A stretch of 64,000 nt of DNA, from NCBI RefSeq assembly GCF_046507575.1, contig NZ_JBKFEY010000004.1:124001-188000 (forward strand), read 5' to 3'. This document shows positions 51,886-60,380 of this stretch, one piece after another (position 1 is the stretch's first letter; the number at the start of each line of letters is the position of its first letter). The notes under the pieces were generated by a model. That model did no database searches and had not been told where the DNA came from. It saw nothing but the letters and a program-made list of their open reading frames with translations. Source of the DNA: Pontitalea aquivivens (GTDB taxonomy: Bacteria > Pseudomonadota > Alphaproteobacteria > Rhodobacterales > Rhodobacteraceae). Both the position numbers and the translations under genes were made by a program.

Positions 51886-52772
51886 CCGCCACGATCATTG
51901 ATGGCAAGGCCTTCGCCGCGCGGGTGCGTGAAAAGGTCGCCGCCCATGCCGCGCGCCTGCACAGCGAACATGGCCTGATCCCGGGGCTGGCCGTGGTGCT
52001 GGTGGGCGAAGATCCGGCCTCGGCGGTCTATGTCAAGAACAAGGGCATCCAGACCCGCGCCGCGGGGATGAACAGCTTTGAACACAAGCTGCCCGCCGAC
52101 ACCACCGAAGAGACGCTTCTGGCGCTGATCACCCGGCTGAATGCCGACCCTGCGGTGCATGGTATTCTGGTTCAGCTGCCCTTGCCCGCGCATCTGAACG
52201 CCGATCTGGTGATCAATGCGATCGACCCGGCCAAGGATGTGGACGGGTTCCACATTTCGAACGTGGGGCTTCTGGGCACGGGGCAAAAGGCGATGGTGCC
52301 CTGCACACCGCTGGGCTGCCTGATGCTGCTGCGCGATCACCTGGGCGACCTGACCGGGCTGAACGCGGTTGTCGTGGGCCGGTCCAACATCGTGGGCAAG
52401 CCCATGGCGCAACTGCTGCTGGGCGAAAGCTGCACCGTGACCATCGCCCACAGCCGCACCCGCGATCTGCCCGGGGTGTGCCGGCGCGCCGATATTCTTG
52501 TCGCTGCCGTCGGCCGCCCCGAGATGATCCCCGGCGATTGGGTCAGGCCCGGCGCCACGGTGATCGACGTCGGCATCAACCGGATCGAACGCGACGGCAA
52601 AACCCGTCTGGCAGGCGATGTGCATTTCGCCTCTGCCGTGCAGGTGGCAGGCGCGATCACGCCGGTGCCGGGGGGCGTCGGGCCGATGACCATCGCCTGC
52701 CTGCTGGCCAATACCGTCACCGCCTGTTGCCGCGCACATGGCCTGCCGGAACCCGAAGGCCTGACGGCCTGA
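51882..52772 (+). CDS. folD: Bifunctional methylene-THF dehydrogenase / methenyl-THF cyclohydrolase
   Basis: 296 residues. FolD interconverts 5,10-methylene-THF and 10-formyl-THF with NADP. The catalytic lysine and tyrosine lie in SAVYVKNKG (Y50, K54); the folate motif VQLPLPAHLN and the Rossmann segment VVVGRSNIVGKPMAQLLL follow, ending in PGGVGPMTIACLLANT. The gene overlaps the chorismate mutase stop by 4 bp and has GGAGAGGGGG upstream. Confidence 0.97.
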   Translation: MTATIIDGKAFAARVREKVAAHAARLHSEHGLIPGLAVVLVGEDPASAVYVKNKGIQTRAAGMNSFEHKLPADTTEETLLALITRLNADPAVHGILVQLPLPAHLNADLVINAIDPAKDVDGFHISNVGLLGTGQKAMVPCTPLGCLMLLRDHLGDLTGLNAVVVGRSNIVGKPMAQLLLGESCTVTIAHSRTRDLPGVCRRADILVAAVGRPEMIPGDWVRPGATVIDVGINRIERDGKTRLAGDVHFASAVQVAGAITPVPGGVGPMTIACLLANTVTACCRAHGLPEPEGLTA

Positions 52773-52777
52773 CCGGA

Positions 52778-53206
52778 TCAGGCGGGGTCTACCGGCACCA
52801 TCGTCCCCTGCAGGACCGCGATCAGCTTGCGGCTGCCATCGGTGGCCTCGGCCGCAACCTCGGCGGTGACCACGCTCAGCCGTTTGCCCGCCTTGACGAC
52901 CCGGCCCGACGCGACCAGTTGCGTGCCGACCGCCGGGGCCAGCAGGTTGATCTTGATCTCGGCGGTCATGACTTCGCGCCCTTCGGGCATCAGGCTCAGG
53001 GCGGCATAGCCCGCGGCGGTATCGCCCAGGGCAAAGGTCAGACCGGCATGGCCCGCGCCATGTTGCTGACAGGCCGCCGGCAGGATCGGCGCCGTGATCT
53101 CACACAGACCGGGTTCCAGCGCGGTGATCCGCGCGCCAAAGGTCTGCATCAGGCCCTGCCGGGCAAAGCTGTCGTTGATGCGCGCAGCAAGGGGCATGTC
53201 TGTCAT
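52778..53206 (-). CDS. PaaI-family thioesterase
   Basis: 142 residues, one hot-dog domain (4HBT). The signature region reads CQQHGAGHAGLTFALGDTAAGYAAL, with an aspartate in the usual catalytic position, then AEIKINLLAPAVGTQLVASG. PaaI-type enzymes hydrolyse acyl-CoA esters; no phenylacetate genes are nearby, so the substrate is open. Convergent with folD, 5 bp apart. Confidence 0.88.
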   Translation of the reverse strand: MTDMPLAARINDSFARQGLMQTFGARITALEPGLCEITAPILPAACQQHGAGHAGLTFALGDTAAGYAALSLMPEGREVMTAEIKINLLAPAVGTQLVASGRVVKAGKRLSVVTAEVAAEATDGSRKLIAVLQGTMVPVDPA

Positions 53207-53526
53207 TACGGGTCCTCCGGGCCGACAGTCTGGCCCGGCGCGGGGGGGCTGGCAACAGGCAAAGCGCCTGTCATCCGTGCTGCGCGTTCTGTGCCGGGCG
53301 GGGCGGCGGGATCACCAGTGTCGCATGCGCGGCCCGCGCCGCGGCGGGGCCGTGCCGCATGGCACCAAGACGGTCCCGCGCTTGCCTGCCACAAGGACCG
53401 GACACTGCCTGCGGAAGCCTCCGGCGGGAGTATTTGGGCCAAGAAGAAGCCAGGGCCGGGGGAAGAGATTGCCGCTTCTTCTTGGAAAAAATACTCGGAT
53501 TCCGGCGCTGCGGCCGGGTGCGCCGG
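53207..53526. other. 320-bp gap with two facing family A repeats, no gene
   Basis: Upstream of the thioesterase and downstream of the AAA+ ATPase gene, both on the minus strand. It contains a GC-rich stretch without a supportable gene and, at 53417-53505, two family A repeat copies in opposite orientation. A frame starting MAQILPPEAS runs through the repeat into the gap and is an artefact. Confidence 0.6.
53417..53505. repeat. Head-to-head pair of family A intergenic repeats
   Basis: Plus-strand copy at 53417-53449 (CTCCGGCGGGAGTATTTG, GGCCAAGAAGAAG) faces a minus-strand copy at 53475-53505 (CTTCTTCTTGGAAAAAATAC...GG on the plus strand). The two cores are complementary over about 20 bases across a 25-base loop and could form one long hairpin at the 3' end of the Tad transcript. 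Confidence 0.75.
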
Positions 53527-54837
53527 TCAGTGTTGGATCGCTTCTTCGCGTACGAACATGTTGGCCCAGGCGCGGTCGATCAGTTCGGGGCTCATCTGAT
53601 AAGGGATGCCTTCGAATTCGCAGATCGCGATCATCTGGTCGATCAGGAACACCGGCTGGTAATTCGCATAGACGTTGTCGATCGTGGGGTATTTGGTCTT
53701 CAGCAGATAGACCAGCGCCGCTTCGTTCAGCGGCATTTTTTTCTTCTTCGCCACCAGCGCGAAGATCTTCAGGAAATCCTGCTGGCTGGGGCCGTCGATC
53801 TTGATCTTGAAGAAGATCCGGCGCAGCGCCGCCTTGTCGAAGATCTGGTTTGGGTGGAAGTTGGTGGAAAAAATCACCAGCGTGTCAAAGGGCACCTCGA
53901 ATTTTTCGCCCGACTGCAGGGCCAGGATGTCGCGGCTTTCCTCCAGCGGCACGATCCAGCGGTTGACGAGTTTTTGCGGCGGTTCTGCCTGTCGGCCAAG
54001 GTCGTCTACGATGAAGACCCCGCCCGAGGATTTCATCTGCAAGGGCGCGGTATAGGTGCGTGCGGTGGGGTTGTAGGTCAGGTCGAGCATGTCGAGCGAC
54101 AATTCGCCCCCGGTGATCACGGTGGGGCGTTCGCACAGCACATAGCGGTTGTCGAAGCGGTTGCCGGATTTGCGCAGGCTGTTGGGGTCATCCACCGATT
54201 CCGTCGCAGCGGAATGCACGATCGGGTCGTAGACGGTAATCACCTGGCCTGCGTATTCAACGGCGCGGGGGATGTAGATGCGATCCCCCAGCGCGTCGCG
54301 GATGCCGTTCGAGATCGAGGATTTGCCGTTGCCGGGCGGGCCATACATCAGAATCGACCGGCCCGAGGACACGGCGGGGCCAAGTTGGTCCAGCAGCGTC
54401 GGCGGCAGGATCAGGTGGCCCATGGCCGTGGTCAGCTGATCGCGTGTAAGCTGGATATTGCGGATCGACTGGCGCGTCGTCTGTTCGCGATATTGCGCCA
54501 GCGGCACCGGCATGGCGCCGTAATATTCCGATTGCGACAGCGCATCGAGCGCGCGGGCCTTGCCCGCATCGGCCAGCTGATAGCCCATCTCGCCGCCGGA
54601 ATTGGCGTGCAGGGTGCCGGTGGCCTCGACCAGGCGCTGGGCGCGGCACATGTCGATCAGTTCCTGCGTCAGGGTCAGTGGCAGCGCGATCAGGCGCGAC
54701 AGTCCGGTGGCCGTGTCCATGTTGGTGCGGAACATCGTCTTGAGGAGGATGTCGCGCATCATCACCACCGTCAGGCCGACGTCCTGCAGGGATTTGGGTG
54801 GCACCGGCGCCAATACGTTCGTTGCCATCATATTCAT
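53527..54837 (-). CDS. AAA+ ATPase associated with the Tad pilus locus
   Basis: 436 residues. An N-terminal helical region (~1-150) precedes an AAA+ module with Walker A YGPPGNGKSS (165-174) and Walker B GGVFIVDDLG (272-281). The start MNMMATNVLAP at 54837 follows AGAGGGACCG; the open frame extends 66 codons further but that part is not conserved-looking. Similar ATPases, described as chaperone-like and linked to Flp pilus assembly, flank tad loci in Rhodobacterales, as I recall. It is not part of the classical tad gene set; its function is inferred from position. Confidence 0.82.
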   Translation of the reverse strand: MNMMATNVLAPVPPKSLQDVGLTVVMMRDILLKTMFRTNMDTATGLSRLIALPLTLTQELIDMCRAQRLVEATGTLHANSGGEMGYQLADAGKARALDALSQSEYYGAMPVPLAQYREQTTRQSIRNIQLTRDQLTTAMGHLILPPTLLDQLGPAVSSGRSILMYGPPGNGKSSISNGIRDALGDRIYIPRAVEYAGQVITVYDPIVHSAATESVDDPNSLRKSGNRFDNRYVLCERPTVITGGELSLDMLDLTYNPTARTYTAPLQMKSSGGVFIVDDLGRQAEPPQKLVNRWIVPLEESRDILALQSGEKFEVPFDTLVIFSTNFHPNQIFDKAALRRIFFKIKIDGPSQQDFLKIFALVAKKKKMPLNEAALVYLLKTKYPTIDNVYANYQPVFLIDQMIAICEFEGIPYQMSPELIDRAWANMFVREEAIQH

Positions 54838-54944
54838 TGCCTGCGGTCCCTCTTTCCGGCCGTTTCGGCTGTCTGATGCCAGCCCCGCCGCAGGTTGCCC
54901 CGCCAATATGGCAAAATGAGGGAAAGCCCCGGGCGGGATGGGGA

Positions 54945-55439
54945 TCAGGCCTGCAGGCCCAGGGCGACCCAGGTCCACAGTGTTCCCACCAGCGCCAGGC
55001 CCAGCGGGAAATCGGCGCGCTGCCAGCTGACCCAATCGGGGGCGGCGGCGCGTGCGGCCGGGATCGCGCGGAACAGGCGGTGGGCGGCGAAAGCGCCCAG
55101 CAGGAAGGCCGCCAGCAACAGGAAGGCCGCCGACAGGGCCTCAAGCGGGAAGAAGGGCGCGGCGGCGGCGGCGAATTTCGCATCCCCCATGCCGAAATGC
55201 GCGATCATGTTCAGAAAGACGCCGACGGCCAGCACCACCGGCACATGCGCCAGGCGCCAGGTCCAGACCCCGGGCGGCAGCAGGAAGGGACCGGCCAGGA
55301 CAAAGACCGCCAGCAGTGCCAGCACCGCCTTGTTGCGGATCTTCATGAACTTCAGGTCGGTCCAGATCACCCAGGCGCAAATCGGGGTGATCAGGATCAG
55401 AAAGATCAGCGCCGATGTGGCGGGGGGCAGGCCAAGCAT
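54945..55439 (-). CDS. cpaA: Prepilin peptidase CpaA/TadV (A24 family)
   Basis: 164 residues with about five membrane helices. The two catalytic aspartates of A24 peptidases are present: D28 in VIWTDLKFMKIRN and D86 in the GxGD motif FGMGDAKF. This short form lacks the N-terminal methylase domain, as in Tad systems, and processes Flp-type prepilins. It lies between the AAA+ ATPase and the TPR lipoprotein genes. Confidence 0.93.
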   Translation of the reverse strand: MLGLPPATSALIFLILITPICAWVIWTDLKFMKIRNKAVLALLAVFVLAGPFLLPPGVWTWRLAHVPVVLAVGVFLNMIAHFGMGDAKFAAAAAPFFPLEALSAAFLLLAAFLLGAFAAHRLFRAIPAARAAAPDWVSWQRADFPLGLALVGTLWTWVALGLQA

Positions 55440-55445
55440 CGCGGC

Positions 55446-56303
55446 CTAGCCCTTGGCCACATTGGCATCCAGCGCGGCCAGCGCGCGGGCGGCTTCCTCG
55501 AAATGCTGCGGATGGGTATCGACCGCCTCTTGCAGCAACCCTTTGCCGATTGCCACATCGCCCTGCTTGATCGCCGACAGCGCCGCCGTGTAAAGCAGCT
55601 GCGCGCGTTCGGTCTGGGACATGTCGATCACCGGCATGTCGTATTTGCGCTGTGCCGCGCGGGCCAGCACCAGGTTGTTCTTGGTCGTGAAGACCCGCGG
55701 GTCATGTGTCAACGCTTCGGAGAACAGCCTTTCAGCGCCCTTCGCATCGCCGCGCGTCAGCTTGGAAAAGCCCCAGTTGTTCAGCACGCCGCCCGGTCTT
55801 GTCGTCAGCCCCGCTGCGGTTTCATAGAAGGAATCGGCTTTGGCCCAGTTCTTGTTGGCATCGGCCACCATCGCCTCAAGGCGGTATCGCTGATAGGTTT
55901 CGTGTGTGGGTGGGATCTGGTTCAGCGTCGCTTCGGCGCCCTTCCAGTCGTTGCCGCGGATCTGGGCATCGGCCAGTTGCACGCGATCTTCGTTGTCGCT
56001 GCCGGGCAACGCGATGACCTCGGCCCAGACGCGCGCGGCCTCGTCGGGGCGGCCGGCGCGCACCAGCGATTTCGCCAGGCCCCGCCGCAGATCTATCCGG
56101 TCGGGGTTTTCATCCGCGCTGCGCTTGAAATAGGCCACCGCCTCATTCGGGTCGCCCACCGTCAGCATGATGTCGGACAGGTTCGTTTCATCGATCGCGT
56201 TCACGCTTTTCATCGCGTGGGCGACATCGGCATCGGTTTTCTGACAGCCTGCCAGCGCAAGCGCGCCGCCCGCAAGCAGCATGAAGAAAACAGGGTGGCG
56301 CAT
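55446..56303 (-). CDS. tadD: TPR lipoprotein of the Tad locus (TadD-like)
   Basis: 285 residues. Signal peptide with lipobox ALAGC (C20), then about six tetratricopeptide-like repeats (for example VAYFKRSADENPDRIDLRRGL and NNWGFSKLTRGDAKGAERLF). TadD is an outer-membrane pilotin-type lipoprotein that in Tad systems aids secretin assembly. It follows a second, shorter TPR lipoprotein; either could be the functional TadD. Confidence 0.85.
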   Translation of the reverse strand: MRHPVFFMLLAGGALALAGCQKTDADVAHAMKSVNAIDETNLSDIMLTVGDPNEAVAYFKRSADENPDRIDLRRGLAKSLVRAGRPDEAARVWAEVIALPGSDNEDRVQLADAQIRGNDWKGAEATLNQIPPTHETYQRYRLEAMVADANKNWAKADSFYETAAGLTTRPGGVLNNWGFSKLTRGDAKGAERLFSEALTHDPRVFTTKNNLVLARAAQRKYDMPVIDMSQTERAQLLYTAALSAIKQGDVAIGKGLLQEAVDTHPQHFEEAARALAALDANVAKG

Positions 56304-56341
56304 GTTTCTGCGTCCTTTTGCTCGTTGCCTCAGGATCGGGT

Positions 56342-56908
56342 TCAGCGTTTGGTCAGAAGAAGGTATTCACCCGCCCCCCGCCGCACCAGCGTGAAGTTCC
56401 GTTCCTCGGGAACACCGTAGCCCGGATCGCCCCGGTTGGCGAGCGCGAGGCGCAGGTTTTCCCGGATCGCGTCCGAATGGCCACTATCCAGCGCATAGGC
56501 GGTTTCAAAGACCTTCGCGGCCTCGGCCACCTCGCCCTTTTCCATCAGCACGACGCCAAGGTTGTTCCAGGCGGGTACGAAGCTGCGATCCTGTTCGATG
56601 GCGCGGCGCAGCAGCTGTTCGGCCTGGCCCAGCCGGCCCAGATGCAGGTTGGCCGATCCCACGGCGGACAGCACATCGACATCTGCCCCCTGCCTGGCGG
56701 CGGCGCGGTAATAGGCCTTCAGCGCCAGTTCATATTCGCCCGCGGCCATCAGCCGGTGGCCGACGGTCAGCCCATCCACCGCCTCGCCCCCCGCGGCGGT
56801 GCCGGGGGCATAGGGGCTGCCATCTTGCGGCGCAAGGCCGCCCGGGGAACAGGCGGCCAGAAGCACGAACAGGGCGGCCAGGGCGCGGCCGGTGCGCAGA
56901 GGGGGCAT
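56342..56908 (-). CDS. Second TPR lipoprotein of the Tad locus
   Basis: 188 residues. Lipobox LLAAC (C20), a Gly/Pro-rich linker, then two to three TPR repeats (ELALKAYYRAAARQGADVDVL and WNNLGVVLMEKGEVAEAAKVF). It starts 6 bp from the end of tadC and is followed by the longer TPR lipoprotein. Paired TPR lipoproteins after tadC are typical of alphaproteobacterial tad loci. The role in pilus assembly is inferred. Confidence 0.83.
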   Translation of the reverse strand: MPPLRTGRALAALFVLLAACSPGGLAPQDGSPYAPGTAAGGEAVDGLTVGHRLMAAGEYELALKAYYRAAARQGADVDVLSAVGSANLHLGRLGQAEQLLRRAIEQDRSFVPAWNNLGVVLMEKGEVAEAAKVFETAYALDSGHSDAIRENLRLALANRGDPGYGVPEERNFTLVRRGAGEYLLLTKR

Positions 56909-56914
56909 GAAGGT

Positions 56915-57928
56915 CTAGAAGCTCATGGATTTGAAGTTTTCCATCATATCATGCACCGAGGGGCCGACAAGGATGATCAGAAGCGGTGGCACCGTGAACA
57001 TCATCGTGCCCAGCGTCATCTTGGTAGGGATCTTGTTGGCGGCCTCTTCGGCGCGCATGATCCGCTTGTCGCGCATGTCGGCGGCATACAGGCGCAGCGC
57101 CTCGGCGATTGAGGTGCCGAAGGTCTGCGACTGGATCATCACGGTCACGAAAGAGGCCACATCCGGCACGCCCGACCGTTCGCCGAAGGCGCGCAGCACC
57201 TGCGCCTTGTCCTTGCCGGCCTTGATTTCCTGGCTGACGGTTTCGAATTCCTCGGCCATCACGGGGTAGGATGTGCGCAGTTCCCTGGCCACCCGCAAGA
57301 TCCCCTGATCCAGCGACTGCCCCGCCTCGACGCAGACCAGCAGCATGTCCAGCGCGTCGGGAAAACCGTTCTGGATTTCGGCGGTGCGCGCGGCGATGCG
57401 CTGATCGACCCAGCGCTGCGGGCCGTAATAGCCGGCAAGACCCGGGATCAGCACCCACAGGATCGCCTCGGTTGAACTGAACGCGCCATTGGCGTTCATC
57501 ACGAAGGCATAGACCCCGCCCAGCGTCAGCATCCCAAGCCCAAGCCCGAACTGAATGGCGTGAAAGGTCCGCACGGCGCTGGCGCTGCGATAGCCGGCGC
57601 GGGTCATCCGCATGCGGGCGGCCGACATCTCCTGCTCGGTCTTGGGTTCCAGGAAGTTGGCATATTTGTCCAGCTTGTCCGACCCGCCGCCAAGGCGCAG
57701 GCTTGCCTTTGTGGTCTTGCCCGCCTTGTCGCGCCCGCGAAGGGGCGATGCCCCGCCCGGCCCCTTGCGCCCTTCGCGCAGCCGGTCAAAGGGGTCGGCG
57801 CGTTTCTTCAGCAGCGCGGGCAGGGTGGCCAGCACCATCAGCAGACCCACGCCCCCCAGCGCGATCAGCGGGCCCATCGGCCCCAGCGCATTCGTCAGCG
57901 TCGCGTTGAGCGATTGGACAATATCCAT
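56915..57928 (-). CDS. tadC: Tad inner-membrane platform protein TadC
   Basis: 337 residues. A type II secretion F (T2SSF) domain at ~190-310 (GFPDALDMLLVCVEAGQSLDQGI, then ELRTSYPVMAEEFETVSQEI) with about four membrane helices, one near the N-terminus and one at the C-terminus. TadC pairs with TadB to form the platform that the CpaF ATPase acts on. A charged linker (residues ~45-90) is Arg/Lys-rich. Only 11 bp separate it from tadB. Confidence 0.93.
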   Translation of the reverse strand: MDIVQSLNATLTNALGPMGPLIALGGVGLLMVLATLPALLKKRADPFDRLREGRKGPGGASPLRGRDKAGKTTKASLRLGGGSDKLDKYANFLEPKTEQEMSAARMRMTRAGYRSASAVRTFHAIQFGLGLGMLTLGGVYAFVMNANGAFSSTEAILWVLIPGLAGYYGPQRWVDQRIAARTAEIQNGFPDALDMLLVCVEAGQSLDQGILRVARELRTSYPVMAEEFETVSQEIKAGKDKAQVLRAFGERSGVPDVASFVTVMIQSQTFGTSIAEALRLYAADMRDKRIMRAEEAANKIPTKMTLGTMMFTVPPLLIILVGPSVHDMMENFKSMSF

Positions 57929-57939
57929 TTCCCGCCTCC

Positions 57940-58908
57940 TCAGACCTTGATCGTCGTCATGATCTTCATGAACAGCATGTTCGCCCCCAGCAGCGCGAAA
58001 ACGACGATCGCGGTCGGGATGAAGGCGGGCGTATCCTTGACCGCGTCATAATAGTCCGGCGCCACGATCTGGATGATCACCAGCACCACGATCGGGAAGG
58101 CGGACAGGAAGATCCCCGACCAGCGTGGTTCTGCGGTGATCGCGCTGACCCGGCGGAACAGCCGGAAACGCGCGCGGATCACCTTGGACAGGCCATCCAG
58201 GATCTCGGCCAGGTTGCCGCCCGATGTTTGCTGGATCGACACGGCCACCGCCAGGAAGCGCAAATCCTGCATGTCCATCCGTTCGGCCATGTCGCGCAGG
58301 CTATCGGCCACGTTGCGGCCATAGGCGGCCTCGTCGGCGATGATGCCGAATTCCGACCCAAGCGGGTCGGCCACCTCTTTTGCCACGATCTGGATCGCCG
58401 AGGAAAACGGATGGCCCACGCGCAGGCTGCGCACCATCAGTTCGACGGCTTCGGGCAATTGTTCCTCGGCCAGCTTGATCCGCTTGGATGCCTTGCCGCT
58501 GACCCAGAAATAGACCGCGCCCACCCCCATGCCGACCGACAGCGCGATGCGCACGGCAAGCCCCGCCTGGCTGGCCAGCGTCAGCCCGACAAAGGCCACC
58601 GCCGACAAAAGCGCCATCACCCCGATCAGCGCGGCGGGGGAAAAGGCGATGTTGCCCTTGCGCGCCTTTTCGGCCAGCAGGGAATAAAGCGGGATGCCCC
58701 TGGCGTTCATGTGCTGGGTGGCTTCCTTGCGAAGCTGTTCCAGCACCTCTTCGCGCCGGCCACCCTTGTCCAGCAGCGCCAGGCGGCGGTTGACCTTGTT
58801 GTTGAGCGAGATCGACTTGCCGAAGACCAGCAGGTAGATCCCTTCCACCAGCAGAAGAACCGCAACGAAGATCAGGCCGTAGATGATCGGGGTGGGGCTG
58901 ATGATCAT
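57940..58908 (-). CDS. tadB: Tad inner-membrane platform protein TadB
   Basis: 322 residues. N-terminal helix (~7-28), a pair of central helices (~95-150), the T2SSF domain (LPEAVELMVRSLRVGHPFSSAIQIVA) and a C-terminal helix (~275-315). It is the partner of TadC. It starts 5 bp after the cpaF stop, so the two are tightly linked. Confidence 0.94.
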   Translation of the reverse strand: MIISPTPIIYGLIFVAVLLLVEGIYLLVFGKSISLNNKVNRRLALLDKGGRREEVLEQLRKEATQHMNARGIPLYSLLAEKARKGNIAFSPAALIGVMALLSAVAFVGLTLASQAGLAVRIALSVGMGVGAVYFWVSGKASKRIKLAEEQLPEAVELMVRSLRVGHPFSSAIQIVAKEVADPLGSEFGIIADEAAYGRNVADSLRDMAERMDMQDLRFLAVAVSIQQTSGGNLAEILDGLSKVIRARFRLFRRVSAITAEPRWSGIFLSAFPIVVLVIIQIVAPDYYDAVKDTPAFIPTAIVVFALLGANMLFMKIMTTIKV

Positions 58909-58913
58909 TGGTT

Positions 58914-60368
58914 TCAGCCCTCCACCGGTTCATAGATCGAGGCGGGCAGATCATAGCCCCATTGCCGGAACCGATCGGAATAATGCGACCGGACCCCGGT
59001 TGCGGTAAAGCGACCGATGATCCTGCCATCCGGCGCAAGGCCCAGCCGTTCGTAGCGGAAGATTTCCTGCATCGAGATTACTTCGCCTTCCATCCCGGTG
59101 ATCTCGGTGATCGAGGTCATCCGGCGCGAACCGTCCTGCAGTCGGCTGGCCTGCACGATCAGGTTGACCGCGCTGGCGATCTGGCTGCGGACCGCCTTGA
59201 TCGGCATTTCGATCCCCGACATGGCGATCATGTTTTCCAGGCGGCTGATGCCGTCGCGGGCGCTGTTGGCGTGGATCGTGGTCATCGACCCGTCGTGGCC
59301 GGTGTTCATCGCCTGCAACATGTCGATCACTTCCTCGCCGCGGGTTTCGCCGACGATGATCCGGTCGGGCCGCATCCGCAGCGCGTTGCGCAGGCAGTCG
59401 CGCGGGGTGACGGCGCCCTTGCCTTCCACATTCGGCGGGCGGCTTTCCATCCGGCCGACATGGATCTGTTGCAGCTGAAGTTCGGCCGTATCCTCGATCG
59501 TCAGGATGCGCTCGGAATTGTCGATGAACGACGACAGCGCGTTCAGCGTGGTGGTTTTCCCCGAACCCGTCCCGCCCGAAACGATCACGTTCAGCCGGGT
59601 GGACACGGCGGCCTGCAGATAGGCGGCCATTTCTTCGGTAAAGGCGCCAAAGCGCACCAGATCATCGATCCCCAGCTTGTCCTTTTTGAACTTTCGGATG
59701 GAAACCAGACTGCCATCCACCGCGATCGGCGGCACCATCGCGTTGAACCGCGACCCGTCGGCCAGGCGGGCATCGACATAGGGATTCGATTCATCCACCC
59801 GCCTGCCCACGGCGGACACGATCTTGTCGATGATCCGCAGCAGGTGGCGTTCGTCCTTGAAGGTGATGTCGGTCAGCTGCAGCTTGCCGCCGCGTTCCAC
59901 AAAAATCTGTTGTGGCCCGTTCACCAGAATGTCGCTGACGGTTTCGTCCTTCAGCAGCGGTTCCAGCGGGCCAAGGCCCATGACCTCATCATACAGTTCC
60001 TGGTTCAGCGTCTGGCGTTCGGTGGCGTTCAGCGCCACCGACATCTCGGCCATCGCCTCGCCCGCGATCGAGGCGATTTCCGCCTTCAGTTCGGTTTCCG
60101 AGGCGCGTTCCAGCGCGGACAGGTTCAGGTTTTCCAGAAGGCGGCGGTGCAGTTCCACCTTTAGCTCGCTCATCCGTTCCTTGCGCTTGCGCTCCTTGTC
60201 CAGGGCGGCGGCCTGGGCGGCCAATTCGGCCGGGGCGACGGGGCGGCGCTGGATCAGGGGCTTGTGGTCGACGACCGGCGCGCCCGCGGCCTCGGGCCTG
60301 TCGGTGCCCGCAGGTTTCAGCGCCGGGCCCTTGGTCGGCTGCGCGGCCTTCTTGTAGCGCGAGAACAT
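58914..60368 (-). CDS. cpaF: Tad pilus assembly/secretion ATPase CpaF/TadA
   Basis: 484 residues. The hexameric secretion ATPase (GspE/VirB11 superfamily) powering Flp pilus extension and retraction. A variable Pro/Ala-rich N-terminus (~1-65) precedes an N-terminal domain with VSDILVNGPQQIFVERGG, Walker A SGGTGSGKTTTLN (264-276), the Asp box and Walker B region (RILTIEDTAELQL), and the His box MTTIHANSARDG. It follows cpaE at a 12-bp gap. Confidence 0.96.
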   Translation of the reverse strand: MFSRYKKAAQPTKGPALKPAGTDRPEAAGAPVVDHKPLIQRRPVAPAELAAQAAALDKERKRKERMSELKVELHRRLLENLNLSALERASETELKAEIASIAGEAMAEMSVALNATERQTLNQELYDEVMGLGPLEPLLKDETVSDILVNGPQQIFVERGGKLQLTDITFKDERHLLRIIDKIVSAVGRRVDESNPYVDARLADGSRFNAMVPPIAVDGSLVSIRKFKKDKLGIDDLVRFGAFTEEMAAYLQAAVSTRLNVIVSGGTGSGKTTTLNALSSFIDNSERILTIEDTAELQLQQIHVGRMESRPPNVEGKGAVTPRDCLRNALRMRPDRIIVGETRGEEVIDMLQAMNTGHDGSMTTIHANSARDGISRLENMIAMSGIEMPIKAVRSQIASAVNLIVQASRLQDGSRRMTSITEITGMEGEVISMQEIFRYERLGLAPDGRIIGRFTATGVRSHYSDRFRQWGYDLPASIYEPVEG

Positions 60369-60380
60369 CGGTCAGTCTCC

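Noticed and set aside
53359..56420. Two long plus-strand frames (53359-54876 and 54798-56420) across the AAA+ ATPase, cpaA and TPR genes
   Set aside because: Antisense shadows of genes with clear Walker, GxGD and lipobox motifs; composition is Arg/His/Gln-rich.
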